A DNA stretch of 64,000 nucleotides from Streptomyces griseoincarnatus (lineage in GTDB: Bacteria > Actinomycetota > Actinomycetes > Streptomycetales > Streptomycetaceae): positions 682,001 through 746,000 of the forward strand of contig BMTH01000001.1 of NCBI GenBank assembly GCA_014649575.1. The letters run 5' to 3'. Shown in pieces: positions 36,082 to 45,035 of the stretch. The notes below the pieces were generated by a model. It was not told the DNA's origin. It ran no database searches and saw only the letters and a list, made by a program, of their open reading frames with translations. Every line of letters begins with the position of its first letter. The stretch's first letter is position 1. The position numbers and the translations under genes are program-made.

Positions 36082-36894
36082 TTGAGTGAGAGCCACACCC
36101 CGACGAGCGGCTCGGCGAGGCTGAACACCGGTGTGGCGCACAACGCGCGCGTGTGGAACTACTGGATCGGCGGCAAGGACAACTACGAGGTCGACCAGCA
36201 GGTCGGGGACCACGTCGCGTCGATCATCCCGGTCATCCGGGACATCGCCCGCGCGGACCGGGACTTCCTGGGCCGCGCGGTCACGTATCTGACACGCGAA
36301 CGAGGGGTGCGGCAGTTCCTCGACATCGGCACGGGCCTGCCGACGGCGGACAACACCCACGAGATCGCGCAGCGCATCGCGCCGGACGCGCGGATCGTCT
36401 ACGTCGACAACGACCCGATCGTCCTCGTCCACGCCCGGACCCTGCTGACCGGCACGTCCGAGGGCGCCACCGACTACATCGACGCCGACGTCCACGACCC
36501 GGGCGCCATCGTGGAGCGGGCGTCCGCGACGCTGGACTTCTCGAAGCCGGTCGCGGTGATGCTGCTCGGCATCCTCAACTTCGTGCTGGACACGGAGAAG
36601 GCCCGGGAGATCGTGCGCCGCATCATGGCGGAGGTGCCTTCCGGCAGCTTCCTGGTGCTCACCCACCCGACGTTCGACCCCGAGGTGGGCGGGGAACTCC
36701 AGGTGCCGGCGATGGAGTTCTGGAACGCGAACGCCACTCCCCCGCTCACGGCCCGTGGCGCGGCGGACGTCACCGCGTTCTTCGACGGACTGGAGCTGAT
36801 CGAGCCCGGTCTGGTCTCCTGCTCCCGGTGGCGCGCCGAACCCGGCGCCGAGCCGGTGGTGCCCCAGTACGGCGCGGTGGCCGTGAAGCCCTGA
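36082..36894 (+). CDS. DUF574-type SAM-dependent methyltransferase
   Basis: 270 aa, the actinobacterial S-adenosyl methyltransferase family PF04672. NARVWNYWIGGKDNYEVD near the N-terminus and FLDIGTGLPTADNTHEIAQ (SAM motif I) are diagnostic; VYVDNDPIVLVHAR holds the acidic motif II residue. Streptomyces carry dozens of such genes, with unknown small-molecule targets. The TTG at 36082 follows AGGGAGAG; no in-frame ATG or GTG lies close to a ribosome site. It is a single-gene unit. Confidence 0.87.
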   Translation: MSESHTPTSGSARLNTGVAHNARVWNYWIGGKDNYEVDQQVGDHVASIIPVIRDIARADRDFLGRAVTYLTRERGVRQFLDIGTGLPTADNTHEIAQRIAPDARIVYVDNDPIVLVHARTLLTGTSEGATDYIDADVHDPGAIVERASATLDFSKPVAVMLLGILNFVLDTEKAREIVRRIMAEVPSGSFLVLTHPTFDPEVGGELQVPAMEFWNANATPPLTARGAADVTAFFDGLELIEPGLVSCSRWRAEPGAEPVVPQYGAVAVKP

Positions 36895-36916
36895 CCCCCG
36901 AAAGTATGATCAAAAA

Positions 36917-37453
36917 ATGTCTGACATGACCGAGACCACGCCGGGCTGGCTGTCCTCCGACGACCTGGAGCAGGCACGCGCCCAGATGCCGATCCTGTAC
37001 GTCGAGGCCGTCCCCGTGCGTGTGGACGACAGTGGTGAGGTCACCAGTGTCGGTCTGCTGCTGCGCATCGGGCCCGACGGGACGGTCAGCCGGACCCTGG
37101 TCTCCGGCCGGGTGCTGCACCACGAGCGGGTGCGTGACGCGCTGCTGCGTCATCTGGAGAAGGACCTCGGCCCGGTGGCGCTCCCCCGGGTCCCGGCGTC
37201 GTTGCAGCCGTTCACCGTCGCCGAGTACTTCCCCACCCAGGGGGTCACCCCGTTCCACGACCCCCGGCAGCACGCGGTGTCGCTGGCGTACATCGTGCCG
37301 GTGACCGGTGACTGCCGGCCCCGGCAGGACGCGCTGGACCTGGTGTGGTTCACCCCGCAGGAGGCCGTGTCGCGGGCGGTGCAGAGCGAGATGCCGGGCG
37401 GGCACGGGGTGCTGCTGAAGCAGGCGCTGGCGCACGCGGGCTGCGTGATCTGA
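36917..37453 (+). CDS. NUDIX-like DUF4916-family protein
   Basis: 178 aa. A Nudix-type beta-alpha-beta fold (ILYVEAVPVRVDDSG, VGLLLRIGPDG, VSLAYIVPVTGD, LVWFTPQEAV) without a full GX5EX7REUXEEXGU box, which is replaced by GRVLHHERVRDALLRHLEKDLG; catalytic activity is therefore uncertain. The ATG at 36917 is six bases after a perfect-looking TATGAT box (36905-36910), a leaderless start. It converges with the transporter ATPase at 37507. Confidence 0.8.
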   Translation: MSDMTETTPGWLSSDDLEQARAQMPILYVEAVPVRVDDSGEVTSVGLLLRIGPDGTVSRTLVSGRVLHHERVRDALLRHLEKDLGPVALPRVPASLQPFTVAEYFPTQGVTPFHDPRQHAVSLAYIVPVTGDCRPRQDALDLVWFTPQEAVSRAVQSEMPGGHGVLLKQALAHAGCVI

Positions 37454-37462
37454 CGCGTGACG

Positions 37463-37499
37463 CCGTCCGGACCGCCGGGCGGGAAGGCGGTCCGGACGG
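37463..37499. terminator. Bidirectional terminator between convergent genes
   Basis: CCGTCCGGACCGCC (37463-37476) and its exact complement (37486-37499) form a 14-bp stem with a 9-base loop, between the stops at 37453 and 37507. Confidence 0.75.
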
Positions 37500-37506
37500 T
37501 TCGGTG

Positions 37507-38685
37507 TCAGCTCTCCGGGTGGGTGAGGTTGGTGCCGTTCGACGGGTCGAAGACGTGCGCCTTGCCGAGGTCGACCCGCAGCTCGATCGGCTGTCCCTCG
37601 CGGGCGCGGGTCGCCGCGTCCAGCCGGGCCACGATCTGCTGGTTCCCGCCCGCGCCGGTGTCCGCCAGGCCCGAGTCCGACGCCAGTTCCTCCAGTTCGG
37701 CGGTGCTCACCGGGCCGCCCTCGGCGCTGAAGTGGACGTAGGCGTCGGAGCCCAGTGACTCCAGCACGTCCACGGTGACGGTGACGGCGGGGCCGCCGGT
37801 GTCGCGGGCCAGGCTCGCGTCCTCGAACGCCTCGGGCCGCAGTCCCACGATCACCTCGCGGGGCGCGTCCCGCCGCTCCAGCTCGCGGCGCATACGGTCG
37901 TCCAGCGGCAGGTCGCCGAGCGGGGTGCGCAGGGTGTCCGGGGTCAGGGACGCCTGGACGAAGTTCATCGCCGGGGAGCCGATGAACCCGGCGACGAACA
38001 GGTTGCGCGGCATGTCGTACAGCTCGGCGGGGGTGCCGACCTGCTGCACCAGGCCCTGGCGCATCACGACGACCCGGTCGCCGAGGGTCATGGCCTCGGT
38101 CTGGTCGTGGGTGACGTACACGGTGGTGGTGCCCAGGCGGCGCTGGATGCGGGAGATCTGGGTGCGCATCTGCACGCGGAGCTTGGCGTCCAGGTTGGAC
38201 AGGGGTTCGTCCATGAGGAACGCCTTGGGGTCGCGGACGATGGCCCGGCCCATCGCGACCCGCTGGCGCTGACCGCCGGAGAGGTTGGCCGGCTTGCGGT
38301 CCAGGAACTCGACGAGGTCGAGCACCCGGGCGGCCTCCTCCACCTTGCGGTCGATGGTGGCCTTGTCGACCTTGGCCAGCCGCAGCGGGAAGCCCATGTT
38401 CTCCCGCACGCTCATGTGCGGGTAGAGGGCGTAGCTCTGGAACACCATGGCGACGTCGCGCTCCTTGGGCGCGAGGTCGTTGACGACCTGTCCGCCGATG
38501 CGCAGGGTGCCCTCGGTGATGTCCTCCAGGCCCGCGATCATGTTCAGGGTGGTCGACTTGCCGCACCCGGACGGGCCGACCAGGATCACGAACTCGCCGT
38601 CGGCGATCTCGAGGTCCACGTCCCGCACGGCGAGGGATCCGTCGGGATAGCGCTTGGTGACTCCCTCGAGGACGATCTCGGCCAT
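37507..38685 (-). CDS. MsiK/MalK-like sugar ABC transporter ATP-binding protein
   Basis: 392 aa. Walker A GPSGCGKST, Q-loop FQSYALYPHM, signature LSGGQRQR, Walker B FLMDEPLSNLDAKLR and switch VTHDQTEAM, followed by a C-terminal OB-fold regulatory domain (VIVGLRPEAFED) typical of MalK/MsiK. Most Streptomyces CUT1 transporters share one MsiK; here the ATPase gene is attached to its own permeases and binding protein, so this transporter may be self-contained. AAGGAGG is eight bases before the ATG at 38685. It is last in the operon. Confidence 0.93.
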   Translation of the reverse strand: MAEIVLEGVTKRYPDGSLAVRDVDLEIADGEFVILVGPSGCGKSTTLNMIAGLEDITEGTLRIGGQVVNDLAPKERDVAMVFQSYALYPHMSVRENMGFPLRLAKVDKATIDRKVEEAARVLDLVEFLDRKPANLSGGQRQRVAMGRAIVRDPKAFLMDEPLSNLDAKLRVQMRTQISRIQRRLGTTTVYVTHDQTEAMTLGDRVVVMRQGLVQQVGTPAELYDMPRNLFVAGFIGSPAMNFVQASLTPDTLRTPLGDLPLDDRMRRELERRDAPREVIVGLRPEAFEDASLARDTGGPAVTVTVDVLESLGSDAYVHFSAEGGPVSTAELEELASDSGLADTGAGGNQQIVARLDAATRAREGQPIELRVDLGKAHVFDPSNGTNLTHPES

Positions 38686-38710
38686 GGGTGCTGCCTCCTT
38701 GCCTTCGGGC

Positions 38711-39544
38711 TCATCCCTTGACCGCGCCGGAGGTCAGGCCGGCGACGATCCGCCGCTGGAAGAGCAGGACGAAGATGATGATCGGGACGGTGATCACCAC
38801 GGCGGCCGCGGCGATCGATCCGGTGGGCTGCTGGAACTGCGAGCTGCCGGTGAAGAACGCGATCGCGGCGGGCACCGTGCGCGCGGACTCGGTGGAGGTC
38901 AGCGAGATCGCGAAGAGGAAGTCGTTCCAGCAGAAGATGAACACCAGGATGGCGGTGGTGAACACGCCCGGCGCGGCGAGCGGCACGATGACCAGCCGGA
39001 ACGCCTGCGCGGGCGTCGCCCCGTCCACCTTGGCGGCCTTCTCCAGGTCCCAGGGGATCTCCCGGAAGAACGCCGACAGGGTGTAGATCGCCAGCGGCAG
39101 CGAGAAGGTCATGTACGGGATGATCAGCCCGGGCCAGGTGTCGAAGATGCCGATGCTCCGCTCGATGTTGAACAGCGGGGACACCAGGGAGATCGGCGGG
39201 AACATCGCGATCAGCAGTGACATACCGATGAGCAGCTGCTTGCCGGGGAACCGCAGCCGGGCCACCGCGTAGGCGGCCATGGTGCCGAGGATGACGGCGA
39301 TCACCGTGGCGATGAGGGCGATGCCGATCGAGTTGATCAGGGCCCGGGTGAACTCGGAGGTCTGGAAGATCCCCTTGTAGTTCTCCCAGGTCCAGTCGGT
39401 GGGGATGTAGCTGCCGTCGGTGAGGGTGCTGGGCGTCTTGAACGAGAGGGCGACGATCCACCACACCGGGAACAGCGCGTACAGCACCACCACGACGTTG
39501 ACGACGCCCCATCGCGTCGCGTGCGACCTGCCTGCGGCGGCCAT
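38711..39544 (-). CDS. CUT1 sugar ABC transporter permease (MalG type)
   Basis: 277 aa with six membrane spans and the cytoplasmic EAA loop [29 protein letters not shown] periplasmic segment between spans 1 and 2 contains [10 protein letters not shown], as in MalG proteins. Its ATG (39544) overlaps the stop of the MalF-like gene as TGATG. It forms the channel with the 39544-40473 product. Cargo is probably an oligosaccharide; which one is not visible. Confidence 0.92.
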   Translation of the reverse strand: MAAAGRSHATRWGVVNVVVVLYALFPVWWIVALSFKTPSTLTDGSYIPTDWTWENYKGIFQTSEFTRALINSIGIALIATVIAVILGTMAAYAVARLRFPGKQLLIGMSLLIAMFPPISLVSPLFNIERSIGIFDTWPGLIIPYMTFSLPLAIYTLSAFFREIPWDLEKAAKVDGATPAQAFRLVIVPLAAPGVFTTAILVFIFCWNDFLFAISLTSTESARTVPAAIAFFTGSSQFQQPTGSIAAAAVVITVPIIIFVLLFQRRIVAGLTSGAVKG

Positions 39545-40473
39545 CAGCGCTTCACCTCCGCGCCCGGTGCGGCGGCGCCGAACAGCTTGACGAAGGTGAA
39601 GGCGATGATCCCGACGCAGATGAAGATCAGGACCGAGATCGCCGACCCGATGCCCAGGTTCAGCGCGGTGAACAGGTTGTCGTAGCCGAGGATGGACAGG
39701 GATCCGGTGCCGTGGGCGCCCGCCGTGAGGACGTAGATGTTGTCGAAGATCCGGAAGGCGTCCAGGGTGCGGAAGAGCAGGGCGACCAGGATCGCCGGTT
39801 TCATCAGGGGCAGCATCACCTTGGTGAACCGCTGCCAGGGGGTGGCTCCGTCGACCATCGCGGCTCTCAGCGTCTCCTCGGGGACCAGGGCGAGGCCGGC
39901 GAGCAGCAGCAGCGCCATGAAGGGGGTGGTCTTCCACACCTCGGCCAGGATGATCAGCCACAGGGCGGGCCACTGCTCGGTGAGCGGGGCCTCCCCGCTG
40001 GGCAGCAGCCCGGCGAGATAGCCGAGTTCGGGGGTCCAGGCGTACTGCCAGGAGAAGGCGGCGACGACGGTGACGATGCCGTACGGGATGAGGACCGCGG
40101 TGCGGACCGTGCCGCGCGCGAAGAGCGTGCGGTGCATGACCAGGGCGAGGCCCATGCCGAGGACCAGTTCGACGGTCACGGACACCACGGTCAGGAACAG
40201 CGTCACCCAGAAGGCGTCCCACCAGAACGGTGAGGTCAGCACGGCGCCGTAGTTGCTGAGTCCGATGAACTCGGCTCGGTCGGGGAAGCGCAGGTCGTAG
40301 CGCTGGAGGGACAGGTAGACCGCGTAGCAGATGGGGTAGGCGGTCACGGCGAGCATGACGATCACGGCGGGCGCGCACAGCAGCCAGCCGAGGCGCCGTT
40401 CCTGCCGGGCGCCTGCCGACAGGGCCTTCTGGTCCTTCGCTTCGTCCTTCGCCGGCTCTGCCATGGTGCTCAC
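39544..40473 (-). CDS. CUT1 sugar ABC transporter permease (MalF type)
   Basis: 309 aa, six spans, with the EAA motif [28 protein letters not shown]. The N-terminal 25 residues are charged and cytosolic. GTG 40473 overlaps the binding-protein stop as GTGA and has GAGGG nine bases upstream; the ATG at 40464 is an alternative three codons in. It pairs with the MalG-like permease in the same operon. Confidence 0.9.
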   Translation of the reverse strand: MSTMAEPAKDEAKDQKALSAGARQERRLGWLLCAPAVIVMLAVTAYPICYAVYLSLQRYDLRFPDRAEFIGLSNYGAVLTSPFWWDAFWVTLFLTVVSVTVELVLGMGLALVMHRTLFARGTVRTAVLIPYGIVTVVAAFSWQYAWTPELGYLAGLLPSGEAPLTEQWPALWLIILAEVWKTTPFMALLLLAGLALVPEETLRAAMVDGATPWQRFTKVMLPLMKPAILVALLFRTLDAFRIFDNIYVLTAGAHGTGSLSILGYDNLFTALNLGIGSAISVLIFICVGIIAFTFVKLFGAAAPGAEVKR

Positions 40474-41762
40474 GGGATCACACCCTCGGATCGCAGGGCC
40501 TCGTCGATCTGCTCCCTGATGGTGGAGACGTCGCTCTCCGGCTGGATGTCGGAGGGCGGGGACAGGGTGTGCGAGACGGCGATCGACACGTTCTGGTAGG
40601 CGGGGGTGAGCGGCCGTACGCTCGCCGACTCCAGGGAGGTCAGGACCTCCTTGGAGAAGGGGTACTCCTTCATGAAGTCCGGCTCGTCGTAGAGGGCGCG
40701 CAGGGTGGGCGGGAGTCCGCCCTTGAGCGCCGCGTTGAGCTGGTTCTCCCGGTCGCGCAGGCACAGGGCGGCGTCGAAGGCCAGGTCGGGGTGGCGGGAG
40801 TAGGCGCTGACGGCGAGGTCGATGCCGCCGATGGTGGGGCGCGAGGGGCGGTCGGCGTCCACGCGAGGGTAGACCGCCCAGCGGAAGTTCTTGAAGAGCG
40901 TGGGGTTGTTGCTCTTCATCGACGGATAGACGAACGGGTAGTTGATCTCGAAGGCGGCGACTCCCGACTCCATGGCGAGCCGGTTCTGGTCCTCCATCTG
41001 GTTGGGCAGGGAGGGGTCGGCGGCCGGGGAGCGGGCGAGGTCCCGCATGATCGAGGCGGCCCGGACGGCGGGCGGGCCGAGGGAGGGCTCTGTGGCGCTC
41101 GGGTTGAGGATGGTGCCGCCGGCGCTGTTGATCAGGGAGTTGAACCAGACGGTGAGGCCCTCGTACTGGGCGCCCTGGATCTCGACGTAGTGCGGTTTGC
41201 CCTGCCGGGCCAGGTCGCGGGACATGTCCAGCATCTCGGCCCACGTCGTGGGCGGCTCGGGCACGAGGTCCTCGCGGTACCAGAGCAGCTGGATGTTGGT
41301 GTTGTACGGGACGGCGTAGAGCTTGCCCTTCCAGGTCGCCGTCTGGATCGGCACGTCGAGGGTGCCCTCGGTGGCCCTGCGCCTGTTCTCGCCGGTCCAC
41401 TCCTTGATCCAGCGGGCCTCGGCGAACTCGGCGGCCCAGGTGACGTCCAGACCCAGGATGTCGAGGGAGTCGTCCTCGGCGGCGAGGCGGCGCACCATCT
41501 GCTGCCGCTGGCCGTCGGCCGCTCGTGGCAGCTTGTTGTAGACGATGCGGTAACGCCCTCCGGACTCCCGGCTGCACCGGTCGGCGGCCTCCTGGAGGGC
41601 GCCGGAGTCGTCGGGGAAGTTGTACCAGTTGAGGGTGGGGCGGGAGCTCTCGTCGTCACCGCCGCAGGCGGCGAGCGTCGAGGCGAGCACGGTCAGGGCG
41701 AGCAGCGCCCGCGCGCGCCGCGGCCTTCTGTGACGTCCGCACCTCGCGTGCAATCGCTCCAC
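40470..41762 (-). CDS. CUT1 sugar-binding lipoprotein
   Basis: About 430 aa. A basic N-terminus and short hydrophobic core end in a lipobox STLAAC, so the mature protein is a lipoprotein on the outer face. The body is a type 1 extracellular solute-binding fold ([39 protein letters not shown]). GTG 41762 is used because GGAAG lies six bases upstream; GTG 41786 has no ribosome site. It is the first gene of the four-gene transporter operon. The group resembles trehalose/maltose-binding proteins, but the sugar is a guess. Confidence 0.88.
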   Translation of the reverse strand: MERLHARCGRHRRPRRARALLALTVLASTLAACGGDDESSRPTLNWYNFPDDSGALQEAADRCSRESGGRYRIVYNKLPRAADGQRQQMVRRLAAEDDSLDILGLDVTWAAEFAEARWIKEWTGENRRRATEGTLDVPIQTATWKGKLYAVPYNTNIQLLWYREDLVPEPPTTWAEMLDMSRDLARQGKPHYVEIQGAQYEGLTVWFNSLINSAGGTILNPSATEPSLGPPAVRAASIMRDLARSPAADPSLPNQMEDQNRLAMESGVAAFEINYPFVYPSMKSNNPTLFKNFRWAVYPRVDADRPSRPTIGGIDLAVSAYSRHPDLAFDAALCLRDRENQLNAALKGGLPPTLRALYDEPDFMKEYPFSKEVLTSLESASVRPLTPAYQNVSIAVSHTLSPPSDIQPESDVSTIREQIDEALRSEGVIP

Positions 41763-41943
41763 ACCTCGCTTCCGGGACGGCGGCACGGGCGTCGGAACCC
41801 GCGACGGTGTCTCCGCCGGAACGTTAGATAGTTACAAAAGAGACATCAAGGACATATGCCGACGATTCTCATCGCGCCCGGACCGATGAGTTCCCGGCTT
41901 GCGGCCGGTCCGTACTCGTGACATCTCAGGAAGGGACAACGCC

Positions 41944-42549
41944 ATGTCGGAGCTTCTCGTCGACTTCATCACATCCCTCGACGGCTACGCGTCGGGAGAG
42001 GGGTGGCCCGGATTCTGGGGCCTCGAAGGCCCGGAGTACCTCGCCTGGCTCGGCGAGCAGCCCGAGGTCACCTACCTGATGGGAGCGAACACCTACCGTT
42101 TGATGTCCGGCTTCGCCGCGGGCGACGTCCCGGCCGGCCAGGACGAGTTCAGGGACGAGGAGAAGGAGTCCGTCGACGAGCTCACGCAGGCGCCCAAGGT
42201 GGTGTTCTCCTCGACCCTGGAGGAGCCGCTGAAGTGGGCGAACTGCACGCTCGTCCGCGACGACGCCGTGGAGACCGTCCGCGCCCTGAAGGAGAGCGGG
42301 TCGGGGATCCTCAGCACCATCGGCAGCCTCAGCCTCTCCCGGTCCCTGCTGCGGGCCGGTCTCGTCGACCGCTTCCGGGTGGTGATGTTCCCGGTGATCA
42401 CCGGGGCCACGGGCGCGGAACGCATCTACGACGGCTATCCGGACGTCGCCCTCGAGATGACCGGGAGCCGCACCTTCGACGGCCGCACACAACTGGTCGA
42501 GTACAAGCCCCGCGTGCTGGAGCACCCGCCTCTGGGCGCGCCTGCCTGA
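41944..42549 (+). CDS. RibD C-terminal/dihydrofolate reductase-fold protein
   Basis: 201 aa. SELLVDFITSLDGYASGEGWPGFWG and VTYLMGANTYRLM are typical of the stand-alone RibD_C family (DHFR fold, NADPH-linked), and GSGILSTIGSLSLSRSLL is the nucleotide-binding segment. Substrates of these single-domain reductases are mostly unknown; it need not act in riboflavin synthesis. GGAAGGG precedes the ATG at 41944. It is followed by a perfect 17-bp hairpin shared with the tRNA on the other strand. Confidence 0.88.
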   Translation: MSELLVDFITSLDGYASGEGWPGFWGLEGPEYLAWLGEQPEVTYLMGANTYRLMSGFAAGDVPAGQDEFRDEEKESVDELTQAPKVVFSSTLEEPLKWANCTLVRDDAVETVRALKESGSGILSTIGSLSLSRSLLRAGLVDRFRVVMFPVITGATGAERIYDGYPDVALEMTGSRTFDGRTQLVEYKPRVLEHPPLGAPA

Positions 42550-42565
42550 GATGACCGTCACGCGT

Positions 42566-42602
42566 CAGGGCCGGTACCGGATGTCATCCGGTACCGGCCC
42601 TG
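42566..42602. terminator. Bidirectional terminator between RibD-C gene and tRNA-Pro copy 3
   Basis: CAGGGCCGGTACCGGAT (42566-42582) and its exact complement (42586-42602) form a 17-bp stem with the loop GTC. Confidence 0.8.
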
Positions 42603-42620
42603 GACCACGACTCGCACACG

Positions 42621-42694
<74 letters not shown>

Positions 42695-42804
42695 TTGCCC
42701 GTCTGACCTGGGGATTCCCCCGGCCGAACGCGCACGGAAACCATACCGCACTCGGGACGGTGATCGCGCATCCGTTTCCCGCGCACGACACCTCCGGGTG
42801 ACAC

Positions 42805-42835
42805 TTGACCTCAAGTTCGGTTGAGGTCGCACCGT
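42805..42835 (+). promoter_or_regulatory. SoxR-like (MerR-family) promoter for the split transketolase
   Basis: TTGACC (42805-42810) and CACCGT (42830-42835) are separated by 19 bp, the long spacer typical of MerR-type promoters. Between and over them lies the perfect palindrome GACCTCAA-GTTCGG-TTGAGGTC (42807-42828). CCTCAAGTTCGGTTGAGG matches the E. coli soxS box at 15 of 18 positions as I recall it. The ATG at 42843 would be the first transcribed codon. Confidence 0.7.
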
Positions 42836-42842
42836 CGACTGC

Positions 42843-43550
42843 ATGACGATCACCGAGCAGCGCACGCAGACGTACGGATACGCCGATCTCCCGGGCCTCA
42901 TGGGGCTGATGACCGGCGACGAGAAGCACGGACCCGCCGCGACGTCCACGCTGGACGTGCTGTGGGTCCTGTACGACCGGGTGCTCCGGGTCGGCCCGGA
43001 CAGCGCCGACGCCCCGGGACGGGACCGGTTCCTGCTGTCGAAGGGACACGGGCCGATGGCGTACTACGCCGTCCTGGCCGCGAAGGGATTCCTGCCGGTG
43101 GACCGGCTGCCCGGCTTCGGCTCCTACGACTCCCCGCTCGGCCATCACCCGGACCGGACGCTGGTGCCGGGCGTGGAGATCGGCAGCGGGTCGCTGGGGC
43201 ACGGGCTGCCGATCGCGGTGGGCACGGTGCTCGGGCTGCGCGCCCAGGGGCTGCACGACCCGGTGGTGTGGACCCTGATCGGGGACGCCGAACTGGACGA
43301 GGGCAGCAACCACGAGGCGATCGCCTTCGCCGGCCCCGCGGGCCTGGACCGGCTGCACACGGTCGTCGTCGACAACTCCTCGGCGTCGTACGCCCGTCCG
43401 GGCGGGATCGCCGCGCGGTTCGAGGCGGCCGGATGGTCCGCCCGCACGGTCGACGGCCGTGACCACGAGGCGCTGTACGCCGCGTTCACGGCCCCGCACC
43501 CGGGAAGGCCGCACGTGGTCGTGGCGCGCGTCGAGCCGAAGAACGCGTGA
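42843..43550 (+). CDS. Transketolase, N-terminal (TPP-binding) subunit
   Basis: 235 aa, about the N-terminal third of a transketolase and therefore one half of a split enzyme. RDRFLLSKGHGPMAYYAVLAAKG, GSGSLGHGLPIAVGTVLG and IGDAELDEGSNHEAIAFA hold the thiamine-diphosphate and magnesium residues. It is probably translated from a leaderless message under the SoxR-like promoter. The partner half is 48 bp downstream. Activity would be two-carbon ketol transfer in the pentose phosphate pathway or a related secondary reaction. Confidence 0.88.
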   Translation: MTITEQRTQTYGYADLPGLMGLMTGDEKHGPAATSTLDVLWVLYDRVLRVGPDSADAPGRDRFLLSKGHGPMAYYAVLAAKGFLPVDRLPGFGSYDSPLGHHPDRTLVPGVEIGSGSLGHGLPIAVGTVLGLRAQGLHDPVVWTLIGDAELDEGSNHEAIAFAGPAGLDRLHTVVVDNSSASYARPGGIAARFEAAGWSARTVDGRDHEALYAAFTAPHPGRPHVVVARVEPKNA

Positions 43551-43598
43551 GCGCCCTCCTCCCCTCCCGTCACCTCACTCATCGAAAGGCCGATTCCC

Positions 43599-44516
43599 GT
43601 GGACAGCATGCGTGATCGTTTCGCCCCCGTCGTCACCCGGCTCCTGGACGAGGACCCGAGGGTCGCCGTGGTCCTCGCGGTGGTCGGCGCGGACGGCTTC
43701 ACCGAGGCCCGGCGCCGCCACCCGGACCGGGTGGTCGACGTCGGCATCCGGGAGCAGCTGCTGGTCGGCGCGGCGTCCGGGATGGCGCTGACCGGGATGC
43801 GGCCCGTGGCGCACACCTTCGCCAGCTTCCTCGTCGAGCGCCCGTTCGAGCAGGTCAAGCTGGACCTGGGGCACCAGGACGCGGGCGCGGTGCTGGTGAG
43901 CGCCGCCGCCTCCTTCGACTGGCCCGCCGGCGGCTACACCCACATGGCGCCGGGTGACGTGGCGCTGCTCGACACCCTGGACGGGTGGACGGTGCATGTG
44001 CCCGGGCATCCGGACGAGGCCGAGACGCTACTGCGGCACGCGGTGGCCGCCGGGGACGACAAGGTGTACGTCCGGCTCTCCCTTCAGTCCAACGCGGCCG
44101 GGCGGCTCGTGGACGGACAGCGGTTCGTCACGGTCCGGGAGGGGCGCGCGGGGGTGGTGGTCGCGGCGGGGCCGATGCTGGACGCCGTGCTCGCGGCGAC
44201 GGAGGACCTGGACGTCACCGTCCTGTACGCCACCACCGTCCGCCCCTTCGACGCGGCGGCGCTGCGCCGGGCCAGCGCGACGGCGGGGACGGACGTCGTA
44301 CTGGTGGAGCCGTATCTGGCGGGGACGTCGACGGCGGCGGCGAACGACGCGCTGGCCGACGTGCCGCACCGGGTGCTGGGGCTGGGTGTGGGCCGGGCGG
44401 AGCTGCGCCGCTACGGGCGGATCGACGAGCACCTGGCGGCGCACGGCCTGGACGCGCGGTCGCTGCGCGAGCGGATCACCCGGTTCACCGCCGGTGCGGT
44501 GTCCGCCGGCGCCTGA
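43599..44516 (+). CDS. Transketolase, C-terminal (pyrimidine-binding) subunit
   Basis: 305 aa. VVDVGIREQLLVGAASGMALTG contains the Glu that activates thiamine diphosphate; PVAHTFASFLVERPFEQVKLDL and GGYTHMAPGDVALLDTLDG complete the PYR domain, and the last 110 residues are the transketolase C-terminal domain (VVVAAGPMLDAVLAA). GTG 43599 follows AAAGG by eight bases; an ATG three codons on is possible. It acts as a heterodimer with the 42843-43550 product. Split transketolases of this kind are typical of secondary or sugar-specific pathways. Confidence 0.88.
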   Translation: MDSMRDRFAPVVTRLLDEDPRVAVVLAVVGADGFTEARRRHPDRVVDVGIREQLLVGAASGMALTGMRPVAHTFASFLVERPFEQVKLDLGHQDAGAVLVSAAASFDWPAGGYTHMAPGDVALLDTLDGWTVHVPGHPDEAETLLRHAVAAGDDKVYVRLSLQSNAAGRLVDGQRFVTVREGRAGVVVAAGPMLDAVLAATEDLDVTVLYATTVRPFDAAALRRASATAGTDVVLVEPYLAGTSTAAANDALADVPHRVLGLGVGRAELRRYGRIDEHLAAHGLDARSLRERITRFTAGAVSAGA

Positions 44517-44645
44517 GCCGCGCACCCGCGGCGGGGTACGCGCGGCGGACCGCCGGGACCCCCCTCCGGACCCGGCGGCCACGCGTGATCGGGATCATGC
44601 CACGGGGCACTGACAACGGGAGGGGGCCGTTCGGCCCCGGCTCCG

Positions 44646-45005
44646 TCAGCCCTGCGGCGGCAGCCCCAGCCGGGGGTACGCCTCGAGCAGCCGGGCCGGG
44701 GCGGCCTGGCGCCAGGAGTCGGCGAGGACGTCCCGCAGCTCGTCCTCGTCCTCCAGCGCCGTGAGCCGGACCCGCACCCACGCGAACTGGGCCTCGTGGT
44801 CCGCGATCCAGAACTTCCCCGGCTCGGCGAGGGCCAGTTCGTCCCGCTCCTCCTTGGGACAGCGCACGGCGATCGACGTCTCGTCCTCCGGCAGGGTGGC
44901 GAACATCTTCCCCGCGACCCGGAACGTGGGCATGCTCCAGGCGATCTTCTCCGTGGTGTCCGGCAGGGACAGGGCGATCCGTCGTACGTCTTCGGCATCC
45001 GGCAT
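44646..45005 (-). CDS. MmcQ/YjbR-family protein
   Basis: 119 aa. AMPDAEDVRRIALSLPDTTEKIAWSMPTFRVAGKMFATL is the family N-terminus with the conserved W and P residues; the remainder is a cyclic-alpha-helix/beta YjbR fold (CPKEERDELA, WVRVRLTALED). Members are small DNA-binding-like proteins of unclear role. The ATG at 45005 is seven bases after TACCGT, a leaderless start. Confidence 0.87.
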   Translation of the reverse strand: MPDAEDVRRIALSLPDTTEKIAWSMPTFRVAGKMFATLPEDETSIAVRCPKEERDELALAEPGKFWIADHEAQFAWVRVRLTALEDEDELRDVLADSWRQAAPARLLEAYPRLGLPPQG

Positions 45006-45035
45006 GGCAGGAACGGTAGCGGGCGGGACCGACAA

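Noticed and set aside
44623..44638. Short GGGGCCG/CGGCCCC palindrome between the transketolase and MmcQ genes
   Set aside because: Seven-base arms with a two-base centre are too weak, in DNA this GC-rich, to call a terminator with confidence.
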